Positions 60,390-64,000 of a DNA stretch of 64,000 bases are shown one piece after another. Within the stretch, counting starts at the first letter, position 1; every line of letters begins with the position of its first letter. The position numbers and the translations under genes were made by a program. The notes beneath the pieces are model-generated. The model did not search any database, had not been told where the DNA came from, and saw only the letters and a program-made list of their open reading frames with translations. Source of the DNA: Microscilla marina ATCC 23134 (lineage in GTDB: Bacteria > Bacteroidota > Bacteroidia > Cytophagales > Microscillaceae); the NCBI RefSeq assembly GCF_000169175.1, contig NZ_AAWS01000051.1:1-64000 (forward strand). The letters run 5' to 3'.

Positions 60390-61793
60390 CTAACACATTT
60401 GATATTCGGGCAGAGAAGCAATGCCCAGGCTCATGGTCTTTGTTAAGTCTTGTTGCCCTTTTACCTGGGCAAACCTTTCGACAAATTGTTGGTTGTTGGT
60501 GTGATTCACCTGCAATAAAAAACCCGACAACGCTTTATAAATGTCTTGTTTATTGCGATGCTTCGCAAAATGTTTTAGGTAATGGTGCCATCGAATGTTG
60601 GCATCAAGGCGTTGCATCCGTCGGTTTACAAATCCTTGTTTGTTTACGTCGCCTTCAGCCTTGGCGGTTATTTCAATGTCGGCAGCCCTAAAAATAATGA
60701 AGGGTAGCTTAAGCCTAAACATAAGCGTAGAACTGTCTATCCAGGCTTTACCACCCGCCCAGCCTGCTACATTGGGCGGAAACAGCAAAGTTTGCCCTAA
60801 TACTTTTTGTATAAACAAGGCAGAGTTTCGCTGGATAAAGTCTACTTGAAAGTTTCGCCTGATACCCACTAAAAGCTCTACCGGCGACTTTATTTTACTG
60901 CCCAGGTGCTGGTTGTCATAAAACCAGGAAGAGGTAAAAATGCTCCGCATCAACGTTTCAATGTTATAGCCAGACTGGTAAAATTTACGCGCAAGTTGGC
61001 TAATGATTTGATCGTTTGGTATATCATTTACAAAAAAACGATAGATTTTACCAGTGATATATTTGGCAGTTTGTTCCTGTTGCAATATGATATCAATGAT
61101 ATCTTCACCATTGAAATTTCCCTTTTTGCCAAAAAAGGTTTTACTGCCAAAGTCGTGGCGTCTTTCTTTGAACTTATACTCAGCCGTTTTTCGGTTTACC
61201 CCCCAACCAGTAAAAGCCCTGGCCGCCTCTTTGATATCTTGTTCGGTGTAATTGCTCCGTCCCAGTGTAAAAAGTTCCATCAGTTCACGGGCAAAGTTTT
61301 CGTTGGGTTGCTGTTTGCGGTTTTGTTGGTTGTTCAAAAAAAACAACATTGCCGGATCTTTGGCAATGGCAAGCACCAAATCTTTGAAATTACCCAAGGC
61401 GTGCTTGCGAATGGTGTTGAGGTGGTTTTGCATGAAGTGCACATTGCGGCTTTGGCAGGCAAAGTGCCCATGCCAAAAAAAAGTCATCTTTTCGCGAAGT
61501 ATGCTATCACCATCTACCATACGCTCTAGCCAGCTTAAGTTGAGTTGCTTAAGTTGTTGGCGCGACTTGCGGCGCATTGCTCGCCGTTCTTCACGTGACA
61601 TCATCTTGCGGCGGGTAAAAGCAATAGGCGCTGAGCCTACCACTTTTAACAGAGTTGTTTTTTTAGATTGGGCAAACAGGTCGTTTACTACTTTGTTAAT
61701 TGATTGACTCTGATACTTTTCTATATCTTGAACAGTAGCGCCAAACCCTGCCCTCCATAGTAAATGTTGTAGTTTTTTGTTGGGGTTGCTCAT
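60390..61793 (-). CDS. DUF1800-family protein
   Basis: 467 aa. Starts KLQHLLWRAGFGATVQDIEK, the DUF1800 opening (H-L-x-R-x-x-F-G-x). The conserved middle includes LREKMTFFWHGHFACQSR, HALGNFKDLVLAIAKDPAML, PNENFARELMELFTLG and EAARAFTGWGVN; the late part has SWFYDNQHLGSKIKSPVELL and NVAGWAGGKAWID. All signature blocks are present. No signal peptide is apparent, unlike the DUF1501 partner, so export may depend on the partner or on another route. Function of the family is unknown. Confidence 0.92.
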   Translation of the reverse strand: MSNPNKKLQHLLWRAGFGATVQDIEKYQSQSINKVVNDLFAQSKKTTLLKVVGSAPIAFTRRKMMSREERRAMRRKSRQQLKQLNLSWLERMVDGDSILREKMTFFWHGHFACQSRNVHFMQNHLNTIRKHALGNFKDLVLAIAKDPAMLFFLNNQQNRKQQPNENFARELMELFTLGRSNYTEQDIKEAARAFTGWGVNRKTAEYKFKERRHDFGSKTFFGKKGNFNGEDIIDIILQQEQTAKYITGKIYRFFVNDIPNDQIISQLARKFYQSGYNIETLMRSIFTSSWFYDNQHLGSKIKSPVELLVGIRRNFQVDFIQRNSALFIQKVLGQTLLFPPNVAGWAGGKAWIDSSTLMFRLKLPFIIFRAADIEITAKAEGDVNKQGFVNRRMQRLDANIRWHHYLKHFAKHRNKQDIYKALSGFLLQVNHTNNQQFVERFAQVKGQQDLTKTMSLGIASLPEYQMC

Positions 61794-62101
61794 ACTTGTC
61801 GGTTATGTGTAATAATAGTTTTTCGGCTTATAAGGTTAAAAGTGCTGATTTTTTATCTTAGGGTAAAAACCCAAGGTGAGTTCATTGTTTTTGTTGGGAT
61901 TGGTATTTTAATTGATACGTAATGATTGACAATAAAAAAAATCAAAGGTTTAAAATGCCTTGAGTTTATTTTTTTTATTAGCTTTGATTTACTAACATGA
62001 GGATATTTTGAGTGGGTAAAAACACAACTTATACTTTATAAGGTATTTGCCTCATTTTGTGATTGATCGGTTTTTATTAATTGTTTTCATTTTCTGGTGA
62101 T
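61794..62101. other. Divergent spacer
   Basis: About 310 bp, AT-rich, between the DUF1800 gene (minus) and the sensor gene (plus). No clear hairpin or promoter with correct spacing. Confidence 0.35.
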
Positions 62102-64000
62102 ATGAGCATTTTTAATTGGCTGCGCAGGTGGCTTCGAAATACAAGCATACAACGTCTGGTAATCGTGTTTTTTATCGTAAACGGAGTGTTGGTATTGGTT
62201 AACTATAGCTTAACTGTATACTCTAACAACCAATCTATAGAAGATGAAAAGTACTTGCAGGTGTCTAAAGAAAACGAAAACCTGCTGCAAAGGATAGAGT
62301 ATTTACTAAGCTCTATTTTGGGTGGCGATGTAGAGTTTAAAGAATCGCTTAAAGACAATGTACAAAATTATGAGTCGAACCTAAACGCCCTGAAAAACGG
62401 AGGAGTCGCTTTTGTAAGAAAAAATACCAACACCAATAACCAGTTAAAGATCAAAACACCTTATGAGCGCAGCGCTTACAAGATAAAAGAACTGGAAGAC
62501 AAGTGGCAAAATATTAAAGAACAAATGGTTGTCATCAACCAAAACCCTGTGTTTAAAGATGATAGTGTAAACCTGAACCAACCCGTTAAACAACCAGAAA
62601 TAAGCTTGTCTGATACCAATAGCGATACTGTAGATTTTAGCTTTGACAGTACCGAAATAAGGCAAATTAATGAAATAAACGACCTGAATGTTACCAGAAG
62701 AGACAGTATTAATAAAACTACCGGGCAAGTGGTGCGCAACCAGTCTGACATATCACAAAACAATACACAGCAAAAAAGTATTGTCAAACGATCGCTCAAC
62801 CCTGATGTAGAAAAGGCTTATAATTTTATTCAGACCAATATTGATGATATAAGTACCAAAAACTTTGAGTTGAGCAACCTTTACCAAAAAAACCTGGTCA
62901 ATAGCCAAGTCAATTTCCAATCGGTACTTTTATTTACCATGATTCTAAACCTCTTTACCCTACTACTTGGTTCGGCAATTATTATTACCAACGTAGTAAA
63001 CCCGCTGAAAAAAATCTCTTCTACAGCAAAAGAGGTAGCCACTGGCGATGTGGTAGCAAAGGTAGAGTATGACAGTACCAACGAAATAGGCGAAGTAGCA
63101 AGTAGTTTGAACCTGGTAGTAAACAACTTTAAGCAATACACCGAGTTTGCCGACAATGTGGGTAAAGGAAATTTTAACTTCCCGTTTGAAGTAAACAGTG
63201 AAAAAGACATCTTAGGTTTTACTTTGCTAAACATGCGCGATAGTTTGAAAAAGGTCGCTGATGAAGACAGCAAACGTAACTGGGCAAACGAGGGCTTTGC
63301 CAAATTTGGTAATATTTTACGGGCTTCAGACAAAGACCCTGAGGAACTTTCTTACGAAATTATATCAAATTTGGTAAAATACGTAGACGCCAACCAGGGA
63401 GGCATTTTCTTGCTGGCGCAAAATGGTTCCAAAAACTCAGAGTACCTTGAACTAAAAGCAGGGTTTGCTTACAATAAACGAAAGTACCAGGAGAAAAAAA
63501 TACACCTTGGGCAAGGCTTGCTGGGGCAAACAGTGCTCGAAAAACAAAGCATCCAACTCTCTAACATTCCTCAAGACTATTTGAGAATTACCTCTGGTTT
63601 GGGTGAAACCAACCCCAAAAACCTCTTAATTGTACCTTTAAGTGTAAACGAAGATGTGTTTGGTGCAATGGAGATTGCTTCGCTCAATCCCTTAGACCCA
63701 CACAAGGTCGATTTTGTAGAAAGACTCTCAGAAAACATTGCTTCTACACTTGCGTCGGTAAAAACCAGCGAAAACACAAAAACACTATTGAGAGATAGCC
63801 AGCAAAGTGCCGAACAACTACGGGCGCAAGAAGAAGAAATGCGCCAAAACATGGAGGAGCTGGAAACTACTCAAGAAGAAATGCGCCGCAACCAGCTGCA
63901 ACTGGAAGAATATAAAAACAACCTGGAGCAAAAAGTAGGAGAGCGTACTCAACAGCTTAAAGAAAAAGAAAAAGAACTGTCAGAAGCCTTTGTCCAGCTG
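62102..64000 (+). CDS. HAMP-GAF membrane sensor protein, 3' end beyond the window
   Basis: Open from ATG 62102 (MSIFNWLRRWLRNTSIQRLV) to the window end, at least 633 codons. The first transmembrane segment is at about 18-38, the periplasmic region about 40-270 is long and helical, and the second transmembrane segment is at about 277-300 (LFTMILNLFTLLLGSAIIIT). A HAMP domain follows (VVNPLKKISSTAKEVATGDV, EYDSTNEIGEVASSLN, about 299-345), then a GAF domain (about 400-560: GGIFLLAQNGSKNSEYLELK, GQGLLGQTVLEKQ, LLIVPLSVNEDVFGAMEIAS). From about 565 a long coiled coil runs out of the window. The output domain is not visible; a histidine kinase or a SpoIIE phosphatase would both fit. Confidence 0.88.
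   Translation, partial: MSIFNWLRRWLRNTSIQRLVIVFFIVNGVLVLVNYSLTVYSNNQSIEDEKYLQVSKENENLLQRIEYLLSSILGGDVEFKESLKDNVQNYESNLNALKNGGVAFVRKNTNTNNQLKIKTPYERSAYKIKELEDKWQNIKEQMVVINQNPVFKDDSVNLNQPVKQPEISLSDTNSDTVDFSFDSTEIRQINEINDLNVTRRDSINKTTGQVVRNQSDISQNNTQQKSIVKRSLNPDVEKAYNFIQTNIDDISTKNFELSNLYQKNLVNSQVNFQSVLLFTMILNLFTLLLGSAIIITNVVNPLKKISSTAKEVATGDVVAKVEYDSTNEIGEVASSLNLVVNNFKQYTEFADNVGKGNFNFPFEVNSEKDILGFTLLNMRDSLKKVADEDSKRNWANEGFAKFGNILRASDKDPEELSYEIISNLVKYVDANQGGIFLLAQNGSKNSEYLELKAGFAYNKRKYQEKKIHLGQGLLGQTVLEKQSIQLSNIPQDYLRITSGLGETNPKNLLIVPLSVNEDVFGAMEIASLNPLDPHKVDFVERLSENIASTLASVKTSENTKTLLRDSQQSAEQLRAQEEEMRQNMEELETTQEEMRRNQLQLEEYKNNLEQKVGERTQQLKEKEKELSEAFVQL

Noticed and set aside
1-64000. tRNA or rRNA genes
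   Set aside because: No cloverleaf-like stretch with CCA-proximal stem and no conserved rRNA segment was recognised by eye; a tRNAscan-type search could still find one.

Overview
The window looks like chromosomal DNA of a Bacteroidota member, most likely a marine gliding Cytophagia of the Microscilla type. The phylum call rests on TonB-linked outer membrane proteins with N-terminal carboxypeptidase-D-like domains (one SusC-like), DUF5689, DUF2490, DUF1501 and DUF1800 proteins, almost no Shine-Dalgarno sequences, several matches to the Bacteroidota promoter pattern TTTG-N17..23-TAnnTTTG, and IS66-type insertion sequence remains. The genus is inference only; no rRNA or tRNA gene was found to test it.

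Layout. 1-10 kb: TonB receptor plus DUF5689 lipoprotein operon, an exported nuclease-fold protein, a MORN-repeat protein, and a two-gene operon of an unknown exported protein and a DUF2490 protein. 10-19 kb: a repeat-rich divergent spacer, an orphan SusC-like receptor, valS, and a membrane SpoIIE-type phosphatase. 19-27 kb: a HEIGH-type metalloprotease lipoprotein, an acyl-CoA/acetate CoA-transferase, a 501-bp transposon-like element with clear ends and target duplication, a TPR-SpoIIE phosphatase and a cytochrome P450. 27.4-40.9 kb: an accessory island with IS66 remnants at both edges. It holds a PLD-SNF2 helicase and an Eco57I-type methyltransferase (a candidate restriction/defence pair, separated by four 70-bp repeats), several unknown proteins, a second mobile-element-like repeat, a duplicated DUF2158-like protein, and a reverse transcriptase of no obvious intron type preceded by about 850 bp of hairpin-rich non-coding DNA. 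41-64 kb: sugar kinase plus nucleotidyltransferase operon, ogt, uvrB, a repeat-rich gene desert with one small gene, a protease/propeller/barrel-like protein, an Rpn-family nuclease, a DnaJ-zinc-finger/TerB protein, a SiaC-like protein, the DUF1501/DUF1800 pair, and a HAMP-GAF sensor cut off by the window end.

How it fits together. Housekeeping genes (valS, uvrB, ogt) lie among lineage-specific envelope and signalling genes. Two SpoIIE phosphatases, a SiaC-like protein and a HAMP-GAF sensor suggest phosphorylation-based partner switching. The spacers carry many dispersed palindromic repeats, some in long inverted or direct pairs, so the region looks prone to rearrangement. The best candidate for something undescribed is the reverse transcriptase module (about 37.3-40.5 kb) with its structured leader; the second is the helicase/methyltransferase pair with tandem mini-ORF repeats.
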